A stretch of DNA of 13,929 bases from Deltaproteobacteria bacterium (GTDB lineage: Bacteria > Desulfobacterota > DSM-4660 > Desulfatiglandales > HGW-15): the NCBI GenBank assembly GCA_021737245.1, contig JAIPEI010000050.1, positions 1 through 13,929 of the forward strand, read 5' to 3'. Positions within the stretch are counted from its first letter, which is position 1, and each line of letters opens with the position of its first letter. Position numbers and translations under genes: made by a program. Below the pieces are notes generated by a model. It was not told the origin of the DNA. It saw nothing but the letters and a program-made list of their open reading frames with translations, and ran no database searches. This document shows positions 5,801 through 12,862 of this stretch, one piece after another.

Positions 5801-6970
5801 ATGAGCATGGACTGGAAAGGGTTGAGAGAACTGCTGGAGACCGAAGACCGCAGCGAACCGGTCGTAAGCCTGTACCTGAACCTCGCCGATCCCGGAAGGA
5901 TCGAAACCGAGCTCAACTCCCTGGTCCGGACCGCACACAAGCAGCTCGATAAGGATGAACGCTTCGAGGGAAACCGGCGCAGGAAGCTGGACCGTCTGCT
6001 CTCCGACATGCATCGCCGGTTGAGAAGCGAGATCGGGCCGGAGACCTCCGCAAGGCTCCTGGTGGTGTTCGCCGATACCGACGGCCTTTGGCGGGAGTAC
6101 CGCCTCCCCGTGGCGCTGCCCAGCCGCATGGTGATTCGGCAGGATCCCTACACGCGGCCCCTGGGCCTTCTCCTGGACGAGTTTCCGCGATACGCCGTGC
6201 TGGTGGCGGACGCCCGGAAAGCCCGCCTTTTCAGCCTCTACCTCGGCGATCTCGAGGAGCACCCGGACGTCCTGATTCGCGACGAGGTGCCGGACCGCGT
6301 ACGAGCAAAGAAGTCCATGGCCGTCTCCGCCTGGGGGGTTTACAGCGGCGTGGGCGACCAGCGGATCCAGCGTCACATCGAGGACCACATGCACCGGCAT
6401 TTCAGGCACGTGGCGGAGCGTGCCTTCAGCTGGTTCAAGGCAGAGCGTTTCAATCGGATGATCGTGGCCGCCCCGGACGAGCGCACCCTGTCCCGGCTGA
6501 AGGACCACCTGCACAGCTACCTCAGCAGGCGGGTGCGCGGGGAGTTTACGGCCCGACCCGACGACGACCGGCAGGAGCTCAAGGAGAAAGCCATCGAAAG
6601 AACCCGGGAGATCGAACGCAGGGAGGAGCGGGAACTGCTGGACCGCCTGATCGATCACCACCTCTCCGGCGGCCTGGGGGCGGTCGGCCTGCAGCCGGTG
6701 CTGGACGCCCTTCTCATGGGGCAGGTGCACACCCTCGTGATGAAGGACGATTTCGAGACCTCCGGGTACGTGTGCCCGGAAGACCGATACCTGTCCGCGG
6801 GCGCCGCATCCTGCCCGTCGTGCGGGCAACCGCTCCAGCCGGTGGATCGCTTTGCGGACGAAATCGTGCAGGAGGCCCTGAACCAGGGCGCCGAGATCCA
6901 GCACGTAACCATCGAGAACGAGGGGTTCGACCCGCACGGGATCGGGGCGCTCCTGCGCTTCCGCGTATAG
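5801..6970 (+). CDS. bacterial eRF1-like (baeRF-family) protein with C-terminal zinc-ribbon-like motif
   Basis: A 389-residue soluble protein with the plan of the bacterial archaeo-eukaryotic release-factor relatives, probably the family-10 type. The N-terminal domain starts with EPVVSLYLNLADPG (19-32). The middle domain has YAVLVADARKARLFSLYLG (131-149), and SAWGVYSGVGDQRIQRHIEDH (about 176-196) lies where eRF1 and Vms1 carry the GGQ-type tRNA-hydrolysis loop. A charged helix (255-285) follows. The C-terminal domain has LDALLMGQVHTLVMKDDF (301-318) and cysteines C325, C338 and C341 (VCPEDRY..., CPSCG), likely zinc ligands. In eukaryotic relatives the Gln of the loop cleaves peptidyl-tRNA; Q187 is the nearest Gln here, but a GG pair before it is missing, so activity is uncertain. 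The likely role is on stalled or stressed ribosomes. It is flanked by the inverted repeats and followed by pgk. Confidence 0.82.
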   Translation: MSMDWKGLRELLETEDRSEPVVSLYLNLADPGRIETELNSLVRTAHKQLDKDERFEGNRRRKLDRLLSDMHRRLRSEIGPETSARLLVVFADTDGLWREYRLPVALPSRMVIRQDPYTRPLGLLLDEFPRYAVLVADARKARLFSLYLGDLEEHPDVLIRDEVPDRVRAKKSMAVSAWGVYSGVGDQRIQRHIEDHMHRHFRHVAERAFSWFKAERFNRMIVAAPDERTLSRLKDHLHSYLSRRVRGEFTARPDDDRQELKEKAIERTREIERREERELLDRLIDHHLSGGLGAVGLQPVLDALLMGQVHTLVMKDDFETSGYVCPEDRYLSAGAASCPSCGQPLQPVDRFADEIVQEALNQGAEIQHVTIENEGFDPHGIGALLRFRV

Positions 6971-6973
6971 CTC

Positions 6974-7016
6974 GTGCCCATCCATAAACGAACTTTGGGC
7001 ATTGCTGCGTTTCCAA
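6974..7016 (-). repeat. inverted repeat, right copy (REP-like element)
   Basis: Reverse-complement partner of 4897-4937, with a perfect 23-bp core at 6994-7016 and weaker similarity to 6974. It starts 4 nt after the stop codon of the eRF1-like gene. Together with the left copy it encloses about 2.1 kb carrying two genes. TTTGG/CCAAA at its own ends could form a small stem-loop, so it may also act as a 3'-end structure. Confidence 0.85.
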
Positions 7017-7103
7017 ACAATGAACCTCGCTGATCGACGATGAGATTGGCAAATAAGACCCTTTCTGGATGGAAACCAGCTCAGGGAGGGGAGACACACG
7101 GGC

Positions 7104-8273
7104 ATGAAGAAGACCATAAGAGATGTGGATGTTTCCGGGAAACGCGTGCTGGTGCGCGCGGACTTCAACGTGCCCCTCCGGGACGGCGAGATCACGGACG
7201 ACGCCCGGATACGTGCCTGTCTGCCCACCATTGAGGATCTGCTCCAACGGGGCGCCCGCGTCATCCTCTGCTCCCACCTGGGACGCCCCAAGGGGCGGGA
7301 GCAGGAAGAGCTCCGGCTGACGCCGGTGGCGCGGAGGCTGTCGGAGCTGCTGGCCAGGAAGGTGGATTTCCTGGAGGACTGCGTGGGGGAAAGGGTTCGG
7401 CAGGCTGTGGAGGGCATGGGGGACGGGGATGTGATCCTTCTCGAAAACACCCGGTTTCATCCCGAGGAAAAACAAAACGACCCCGCCTTCGCCGCGAAGC
7501 TGGCCGAACCGGCGGAGCTCTTCGTAAACGACGCGTTCGGCACGGCCCACCGCGCCCACGCCTCCACCGAAGGGGTGGCCAGGCATCTTCCGGCGGTGGC
7601 GGGCCTTCTCATGGAGAAGGAGCTTCTACGTCTGTCCCAGGTCCGGGACGCCGCGGAACCCCCGTTCGCCGCCGTGATGGGAGGCGCCAAGATCAGCGAC
7701 AAGATCGGCGTCATCGGAAACCTGCTCGACCGGCTGGACCTGCTTCTGGCGGGAGGCGGGATGGCCAACACCCTGCTGCGGGTGGGAGGCGTCGAGATCG
7801 GCCGGTCCCTGGCGGAGGAGGACCAGCTGGAAACGGCCGCCCGCATCGCGGATCGGGCCGGGTCCAGGCTCGTTCTGCCCGTGGACGTGGTGGTGGCGGA
7901 AGACCCCCGCACCGGCCGGGGAAACAGGACCGTGAGGGTGGGAAACATCCCTGAGAACAGCATGATCCTGGACGTGGGTCCGGAAACGCTGGAACGGTTC
8001 AGGAAACGGCTGGACGGGGTCCGAACGGTGGTCTGGAACGGACCCCTGGGCGCCTTCGAGCATCCGCCCTTTGACCGGGGAACCCTGGCCATGGCCGGGA
8101 TCCTGGCCGATCTGAACGCGGAAACCATCATCGGCGGAGGTGACACGGGGGCAGCCGTGGCCCGGGCCGGCGTCGTGGACCGCGTGTCCCACGTTTCCAC
8201 CGGGGGAGGGGCCTTCCTCTCATTCATCCAGGGAGAAACGCTTCCCGGGTTGGCGGTGCTGCAGGACAAATAG
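7104..8273 (+). CDS. pgk: phosphoglycerate kinase
   Basis: The enzyme interconverts 1,3-bisphosphoglycerate plus ADP and 3-phosphoglycerate plus ATP, in cytosolic glycolysis and gluconeogenesis. The 389 residues match the usual bacterial length. Signature motifs are present: KRVLVRADFNVP (13-24) and SHLGRPKG (57-64) in the substrate-binding N-domain, then LLENTRFHPEE, FVNDAFGTAHRAHAS, AVMGGAKISDKI and WNGPLGAFE. GGGDTGAAV and STGGGAFL close the nucleotide-binding C-domain. A purine-rich GGGAGGGGAG (7084-7093) precedes the ATG at 7104. No gap or tpi gene is adjacent, so it is not in a glycolytic cluster here. The 133 bp upstream include the right inverted repeat; I could not assign a promoter with confidence. 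Confidence 0.98.
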   Translation: MKKTIRDVDVSGKRVLVRADFNVPLRDGEITDDARIRACLPTIEDLLQRGARVILCSHLGRPKGREQEELRLTPVARRLSELLARKVDFLEDCVGERVRQAVEGMGDGDVILLENTRFHPEEKQNDPAFAAKLAEPAELFVNDAFGTAHRAHASTEGVARHLPAVAGLLMEKELLRLSQVRDAAEPPFAAVMGGAKISDKIGVIGNLLDRLDLLLAGGGMANTLLRVGGVEIGRSLAEEDQLETAARIADRAGSRLVLPVDVVVAEDPRTGRGNRTVRVGNIPENSMILDVGPETLERFRKRLDGVRTVVWNGPLGAFEHPPFDRGTLAMAGILADLNAETIIGGGDTGAAVARAGVVDRVSHVSTGGGAFLSFIQGETLPGLAVLQDK

Positions 8274-8279
8274 GATCAG

Positions 8280-8468
8280 ATGCCCCCGGTCCGGTTTCTC
8301 ACCCGGAACGAGCAAAAGCTCAACGAGACCATCGACCAGGGTTACCGAAAAGTGGAAACGCTCGAGGCCCGGATCGCGCCTCTTTTCCGGCCGTCGTCCC
8401 CTGATTCCTGCGTCGACCGCCCGGAAGGCCCGGCCCGCTTGCCGGAGGGAGGAAGGAAGGTCGCATGA
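8280..8468 (+). CDS. possible small protein, unknown
   Basis: A 62-residue frame between pgk and the membrane protein. The N-terminal half (VRFLTRNEQKLNETIDQGYRKVETLEARI) looks like a real amphipathic helix with codon use like its neighbours; the second half is Pro/Arg-rich and less convincing. It begins 6 nt after the pgk stop with only a weak AGGA upstream, and its stop overlaps the next ATG (ATGA at 8465), a pattern seen for translationally coupled genes in this window. Treat it as tentative. Confidence 0.4.
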   Translation: MPPVRFLTRNEQKLNETIDQGYRKVETLEARIAPLFRPSSPDSCVDRPEGPARLPEGGRKVA

Positions 8469-8890
8469 ACGTCAGCCTGCCGCTCCTGGATTTCCTGGCC
8501 GCCCTGTCCGTGGCCCTGATCGTGGGCGGCCTGTTCGTCCTTCTCACGCGCCGGTCGGGACCCGTCAACGGGCTGCTTTGGCTGTTTCTGCTGATCCTGC
8601 TCGCCACCTGGGCCGGAGGGATCTGGCTGAGGCCGTTCGGGCCCGTGGTCCTGGGCGTGCACTGGTTCGTCTTCATTGTTTCCGGCGTCGTCGTGGTTCT
8701 CCTGCTCTCCGTCTCACGCGTCTACCGGCATTACAGCGGGCCTCGGGGACGTCACGACACCCTGGACATGCTGGAGGAAATGGAGAAGGACAGGGCGCGG
8801 AAACGCGCCGCTTACCTGAGCCTGGGCGTGCTGTTCTGGTTCCTTCTGGCCGTGCTGGTCACGGTGATCCTGCTGCGATACCTGCTCTGA
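8465..8890 (+). CDS. four-helix integral membrane protein, unknown
   Basis: A 141-residue inner-membrane protein with four predicted transmembrane helices: about 9-28, 36-55, 61-84 and 116-140. Between helices 3 and 4 lies a charged cytoplasm-like loop with a short helical run (TLDMLEEMEKDRARKRAA, about 99-116). A very strong purine tract (GGAGGGAGGAAGGAAGG, 8445-8461) precedes the ATG. I do not recognise the family. It is close behind pgk on the same strand and may share its transcript; a hairpin follows it at 8894. Confidence 0.85.
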   Translation: MNVSLPLLDFLAALSVALIVGGLFVLLTRRSGPVNGLLWLFLLILLATWAGGIWLRPFGPVVLGVHWFVFIVSGVVVVLLLSVSRVYRHYSGPRGRHDTLDMLEEMEKDRARKRAAYLSLGVLFWFLLAVLVTVILLRYLL

Positions 8891-8893
8891 CCG

Positions 8894-8914
8894 GAGCCGG
8901 GTGCCGGCCTCTTT
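8894..8914 (+). terminator. possible terminator after the membrane protein
   Basis: GAGCCGG (8894-8900) pairs with CCGG (8904-8907) and CTC (8909-8911) around a 3-nt loop with one bulged C, followed by TTT. The stem is GC-rich but the T tract is only three bases. Confidence 0.35.
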
Positions 8915-9036
8915 CCCCCGGACGGACCGATTCAACGCGCACGAACCCCTTCGATCCCCGCAAACAGGCCGGGATCCGCATGCCCACTCCACAGGCGAGA
9001 ACGGCAAGGGGGAGAGGCCGTGCTGTTTCGAAGGGT

Positions 9037-9065
9037 TTGCTCCCTGGAGCTTCCTGCTGTATGCT
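9037..9065 (+). promoter_or_regulatory. possible sigma-70-type promoter of the methyltransferase gene
   Basis: TTGCTC (9037-9042) and TATGCT (9060-9065) are separated by exactly 17 nt, about 70 nt upstream of the ATG at 9136. The -10 box matches the consensus at 4 of 6 bases and the -35 box at 3 of 6. The long spacer after a hairpin at 8894 supports an independent transcription unit. Confidence 0.4.
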
Positions 9066-9135
9066 GCGGTCCATTGGAACGCCGGGATTCGAGGTCGACC
9101 GAGGGCAACACAGCAAAAAATGGAAGGGACCATGC

Positions 9136-9948
9136 ATGGAAGGCGAGAACAGCCCCTATCTCATGGAGCACGGGGAGGAGATCCTGCGCCTCGAGATGAA
9201 GACCGATCCGGAGGTCCTCCGGAAGCAGGCTTGCTGGTGCGGGGTCGCGCCGGGGCTGCGCGTGCTGGACGCGGGTTGCGGCCCGGGCAAGACGAGCGCC
9301 ATCCTCCACGGGATGGTCCTCCCGGAAGGCCGGGTCCTGGGAGTAGACGCCTCGCCGGAGAGAATTCGGCACGCCGAAGCCCGCTACGGGGGGGATGGGC
9401 TCTCCTTCCTCGTCCACGACTGGGCCACCCCCCTCCAGGACGTGGAACCCTTCGACCTGATCTGGGTTCGCTTCGTTTTGGAGTACAACCGCAGGGGGAG
9501 CTTCAGGATAGTCCGTAACCTGTCCGACTGCTTGCGGCCCGGCGGCACCCTCTGCCTGATGGATCTGGACCACAACGGCCTGAACCATTACGAGCTTCCC
9601 CGGGAGATGGAGGCCGTGATCAAGGAGCTGATGGGTCGCCTGGAGCGGGATCACGACTTCGATCCCTATGCCGGGAGAAAGCTGTACGCCCACCTGTACG
9701 ACCTGGGGTACGAGGAGATTGAGGTGGCGCTCACCGCCCACCATCTCATTTACGGTCCCCTGCGGGAGGAGGACGCCTTCAACTGGATCAAGAAGCTGGA
9801 GGTCGTCTCTTCGAAAACCGCGCAGGTCCTGGACCGATACCCGGGCGGACGGGAAAGGTTCATGTCGGACTTCAAGACCTTCTTCACCCACCCCCGGAGG
9901 TTCACCTACACGCCCCTCATCTCATGCAAGGGGGTGAAGCCGGGCTAA
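9136..9948 (+). CDS. class I SAM-dependent methyltransferase
   Basis: A 270-residue Rossmann-fold methyltransferase. Motif I is VLDAGCGPGKTS (43-54), which binds S-adenosylmethionine. The acidic end of strand 2 is D71 in LGVDASPERI. The post-motif region FDLIWVRFVLEYNRR and LRPGGTLCLMDLDHNGLNHYE match motifs II and III. The C-terminal third (LYAHLYDLGYEEIEVALTAHHL) is substrate-specific and gives no clear target; small-molecule methylation is more likely than DNA because no DPPY/NPPY motif is present. GGAAGGGA (9122-9129) supports the ATG at 9136; an in-frame ATG at 9061 lacks a ribosome binding site and overlaps the likely -10 box. Its stop codon overlaps that of the convergent kinase gene. 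Confidence 0.9.
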   Translation: MEGENSPYLMEHGEEILRLEMKTDPEVLRKQACWCGVAPGLRVLDAGCGPGKTSAILHGMVLPEGRVLGVDASPERIRHAEARYGGDGLSFLVHDWATPLQDVEPFDLIWVRFVLEYNRRGSFRIVRNLSDCLRPGGTLCLMDLDHNGLNHYELPREMEAVIKELMGRLERDHDFDPYAGRKLYAHLYDLGYEEIEVALTAHHLIYGPLREEDAFNWIKKLEVVSSKTAQVLDRYPGGRERFMSDFKTFFTHPRRFTYTPLISCKGVKPG

Positions 9949-12821
9949 TCGGCGGCAAGGGCGTCTTTCACCACATCGAGCATCTGCTTGAAATCGTACG
10001 GCTTGGGGATGAAACCATATGTCTTGCCCTCGATGCCGTGCGTGGAGGCCTCGTCCAGGGCGTAACCGCTGGAGATGATCACTTTCGCCCGGGGATCCCT
10101 GTCCAGGAGGGCCTCGAGGCAGCGCACCCCCCCCATGCCCGGCATGATCAAGTCCAGGATGATGAGATCCACGGACGTTCCGCTGCGGTCATAGATCCAT
10201 AGGGCCTCTTCGCCGTCCTTTGCCAGAAGAACGGTGTAACCGTATCGGTGCAGGATCTCTTTGCCCAACGCCCGGATGACTTCCTCGTCGTCCACGAGCA
10301 GGACGGTCTCCCCGCTGCCCCGCGCGGGGAGCGATTCGTTCCGGACCTCCGTTCCGGCCGGGACGCTGCCGAGGGCCGGGAAGAAGATCTTGAAGGTGGA
10401 GCCCTGTCCCGGCTCGCTCTCACAGGTGATCTCACCCCCGTGGCTCTTGACGATGCCGTAGACCATGGCCAGGCCGAGGCCGCTGCCCTTCCCCTGCTCC
10501 TTGGTGGTGAAAAAGGGCTCGAACATGCGGTCTACGGTCTCCCGGTCCATGCCCGTGCCCGTATCCGACACGGTGAGGCGGACATACGGTTTCGGCACGG
10601 AATCCCGATTTTCCCGGTCGCCGGCCTCGACCCGCATCACGTTGGCGGTCTCGAACACCAGCCTTCCCCCTTCGGGCATGGCGTCGCGGGCGTTGATCCC
10701 GAGGTTCATCAGGATCTGCTCCACCTGGATGGTGTCCGCGTTGACAATGTGAAGGTTGTCCTCCGGGTGGAAACAAATCTCGATCATCTTGGGAATGGTC
10801 CGCTCGAGCATCTCGACGACCTGCATCACCTCCCGGTTGAGATCGGCCGGGCGCAGGCGGCTCTCGACCTTCCGGCCGAAGATCAGGAGCCGCTTGATCA
10901 GCTCGCTGGCACGCTCCACGGACCTCCCGATCGCCCGAAGCTTGGCATGCGCCGGATCCTCGGGACCGCGCTCCATCAGGAGGATCTGGGTGTAACCGTA
11001 GATGGCCTGGAGGATGTTATTGAAGTCGTGGGCGATGCCGCCCGCGAGGGTCCCCACCGCCTCCATCTTCTGCGCCACGAGCAGCTGCTTCTGAAGCGCC
11101 TCCCTGTCCCTCTCCACATCCCGGAGCTCGGTGATGTCGTTTCCGATGCACAGGATCTCCTGGAGCCTTCCGTCGCTCCGGAAGGTGGGGCGGAAGGTCC
11201 ACGCAACCCAAGCCGTACCGCCCCCCCGGAGCACGTTCTCGATCTCCCTGACCCTCTGGTGCCAGGGCTCCCGCTCCAGGGCATCTACGAGCTCCCGGAC
11301 CTGCCGTCTCGCCTCCGGCGTGTCAGGAAGGATGGTGTCGATGACGTTCCGGCCCAGCATGGTGTTCTCATCGTAGCCGAAAAACTGCTGGGCGAACTCG
11401 TTGAAGAAGAGGATGCGTCCTCCGGGGTCCATCCGCAGGATGATGCTGTTGGCGTTCTCGACCAGCTCGCGGTACTTCTTTTCGCTCTGCTGCAGCTTCC
11501 GGAAGGACAACGCGTTGTTCATGCTCACGGCCGTCTGTGAGGCGACCCCCGTCAGCACGCTCACATCGCTCTGGGTCAGGGGCCGCTTGGACTGCAGGTT
11601 GTCGACCGCCAGGATGCCCAGGGACTCGTTCTCGTAGACGATCGGGACACACACGAGTGACCGGACGTCCAGCCTGTCGATGAACTCTCGTGTCCTTGCG
11701 GACAGATTGCGCTCCTTGTGCCAGAGGTTGTCGAGCAGAAACGGCTTCTGCCTCTTGAACGCGAGGACAATCGGTCCTTCGGACTCGGGGTTGTCCAGGT
11801 GAAACTCGGTCTCCTTCAAGAGGTCTTCCTGCTCAGGGCTGTAACCGTACCCGGCAATGTGCGAGATCAGGGATTTGTCCGAGTTTCCCACCATGATCAT
11901 GGCCCGGTCGTACTTGAGCCGCGTCCTGATGACCTCGATGACCTTCTCCGCCAGGACCTCGATGTCCGTCAGCGTGGAGGTGACCTGACCGATCTCTTCG
12001 ACCAGCAGGGAGGTGTTGTATCTCAGGTTGGTTTCATGGAGCAGCTCGTTCGCGGCATTCCCCTGCAGCTTGATGGTGTTCGTGAGCTCCCGGTTTCTGG
12101 TGTGCAGGAGATAGAGCGACACGGCCAGGCATACCGAAACATAGGCCGGCAGCAGCATCCCCCAGGGCAGCCCCGGAAAGACGAACAGCCCGCCGACCGC
12201 GGCGGGGACCCCCAGGGCGACCAGGGTGTTCCTCACCCCTTTCGCAATCATGCACGGGGTCTTCTCCCACGTGATGACGTATCTACAGGCGTCGTCGCCG
12301 CTGTGGACGCACGACGGTTGCTCCACCGCGGCCGGCTTCCCGGTGAACCACTCGGTCAGGGCCTCCAGTGTGCCGAGCCGGTTCCGGCACTGGTAGGGCT
12401 TTTCTTCGACGCCCGAATGGGGCCGGGCCTCGATCTCCACCTTGGAGGATCCCAACCGCCTGGCCCTGACCGAGGCCCCGCGGCTCATGAGCGGATACAG
12501 CCTCCCCATCAAGAGGTACACGGACATGGGACTCAGAAATCCCAGCGTGTACTGCCTGGCGGCGCCCAGGGCCCGGGAGGACACTGTGAACCGGCCGGCC
12601 TCCCGGGCGATCTCCTGGTTCTGCGTTTTTACGACCAGAATATCATGAAACCGGTCCACCTGCCGCTGGTTGAACCAGTGCGCCGGATCGTCCACCTCGT
12701 ACCTGGTCATGCCGGCATACTCGAGGGCATCCTCGACGTTTACATCCGGATAGTACTCCGAGATGTACTGGACGAAGGTCTTGACGATTCTGCTGTTGTA
12801 CAGTGGCAGGGGCTGATCCAT
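9945..12821 (-). CDS. membrane hybrid histidine kinase: V4R-like sensor, 2 TM, GAF, PAS, HisKA, HATPase, receiver
   Basis: A 958-residue hybrid kinase. Residues 1-188 form an N-terminal sensor region ending in a V4R-like C-x-H...C motif (C171, H173, C179; DACRYVITW). Two closely spaced hydrophobic helices lie at about 198-240. Next come a GAF domain (about 275-440; SLVCVPIVYENESLGILAVDN), a PAS domain (about 447-568; ANSIILRMDPGGRILFFNEFAQQFFGY) and HisKA with H598 in GGIAHDFNNIL. The HATPase has N-box N710 (NLGINARDAMP), DTGTGM and GSGLGLAMVYGI. The receiver has D844/D845, phosphoacceptor D890 in ILDLIMPGMGG, S917 and K940. Intramolecular H598-to-D890 transfer is expected, with an unlinked Hpt protein as next partner. 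The ATG at 12821 is chosen because homolog-like sequence begins there (LPLYNSRIVKTFVQYI) and the upstream gene ends at 12863. The frame stays open to 12941, inside that gene. The Shine-Dalgarno sequence is weak, so coupling to the upstream gene is possible. Confidence 0.92.
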   Translation of the reverse strand: MDQPLPLYNSRIVKTFVQYISEYYPDVNVEDALEYAGMTRYEVDDPAHWFNQRQVDRFHDILVVKTQNQEIAREAGRFTVSSRALGAARQYTLGFLSPMSVYLLMGRLYPLMSRGASVRARRLGSSKVEIEARPHSGVEEKPYQCRNRLGTLEALTEWFTGKPAAVEQPSCVHSGDDACRYVITWEKTPCMIAKGVRNTLVALGVPAAVGGLFVFPGLPWGMLLPAYVSVCLAVSLYLLHTRNRELTNTIKLQGNAANELLHETNLRYNTSLLVEEIGQVTSTLTDIEVLAEKVIEVIRTRLKYDRAMIMVGNSDKSLISHIAGYGYSPEQEDLLKETEFHLDNPESEGPIVLAFKRQKPFLLDNLWHKERNLSARTREFIDRLDVRSLVCVPIVYENESLGILAVDNLQSKRPLTQSDVSVLTGVASQTAVSMNNALSFRKLQQSEKKYRELVENANSIILRMDPGGRILFFNEFAQQFFGYDENTMLGRNVIDTILPDTPEARRQVRELVDALEREPWHQRVREIENVLRGGGTAWVAWTFRPTFRSDGRLQEILCIGNDITELRDVERDREALQKQLLVAQKMEAVGTLAGGIAHDFNNILQAIYGYTQILLMERGPEDPAHAKLRAIGRSVERASELIKRLLIFGRKVESRLRPADLNREVMQVVEMLERTIPKMIEICFHPEDNLHIVNADTIQVEQILMNLGINARDAMPEGGRLVFETANVMRVEAGDRENRDSVPKPYVRLTVSDTGTGMDRETVDRMFEPFFTTKEQGKGSGLGLAMVYGIVKSHGGEITCESEPGQGSTFKIFFPALGSVPAGTEVRNESLPARGSGETVLLVDDEEVIRALGKEILHRYGYTVLLAKDGEEALWIYDRSGTSVDLIILDLIMPGMGGVRCLEALLDRDPRAKVIISSGYALDEASTHGIEGKTYGFIPKPYDFKQMLDVVKDALAAD

Positions 12822-12862
12822 GAAAGGAGAGATCCCCGGAGGGCCTGCATGAACCGTACGAT

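Noticed and set aside
4897..7016. insertion sequence or composite transposon
   Set aside because: Inverted repeats are present, but there is no transposase and no visible target-site duplication; a repeat pair is the most that can be claimed.
8140..9135. long open frame joined in frame to the methyltransferase
   Set aside because: It overlaps pgk and the membrane protein in another frame and has shadow-like composition; the methyltransferase starts at 9136 with its own ribosome binding site.
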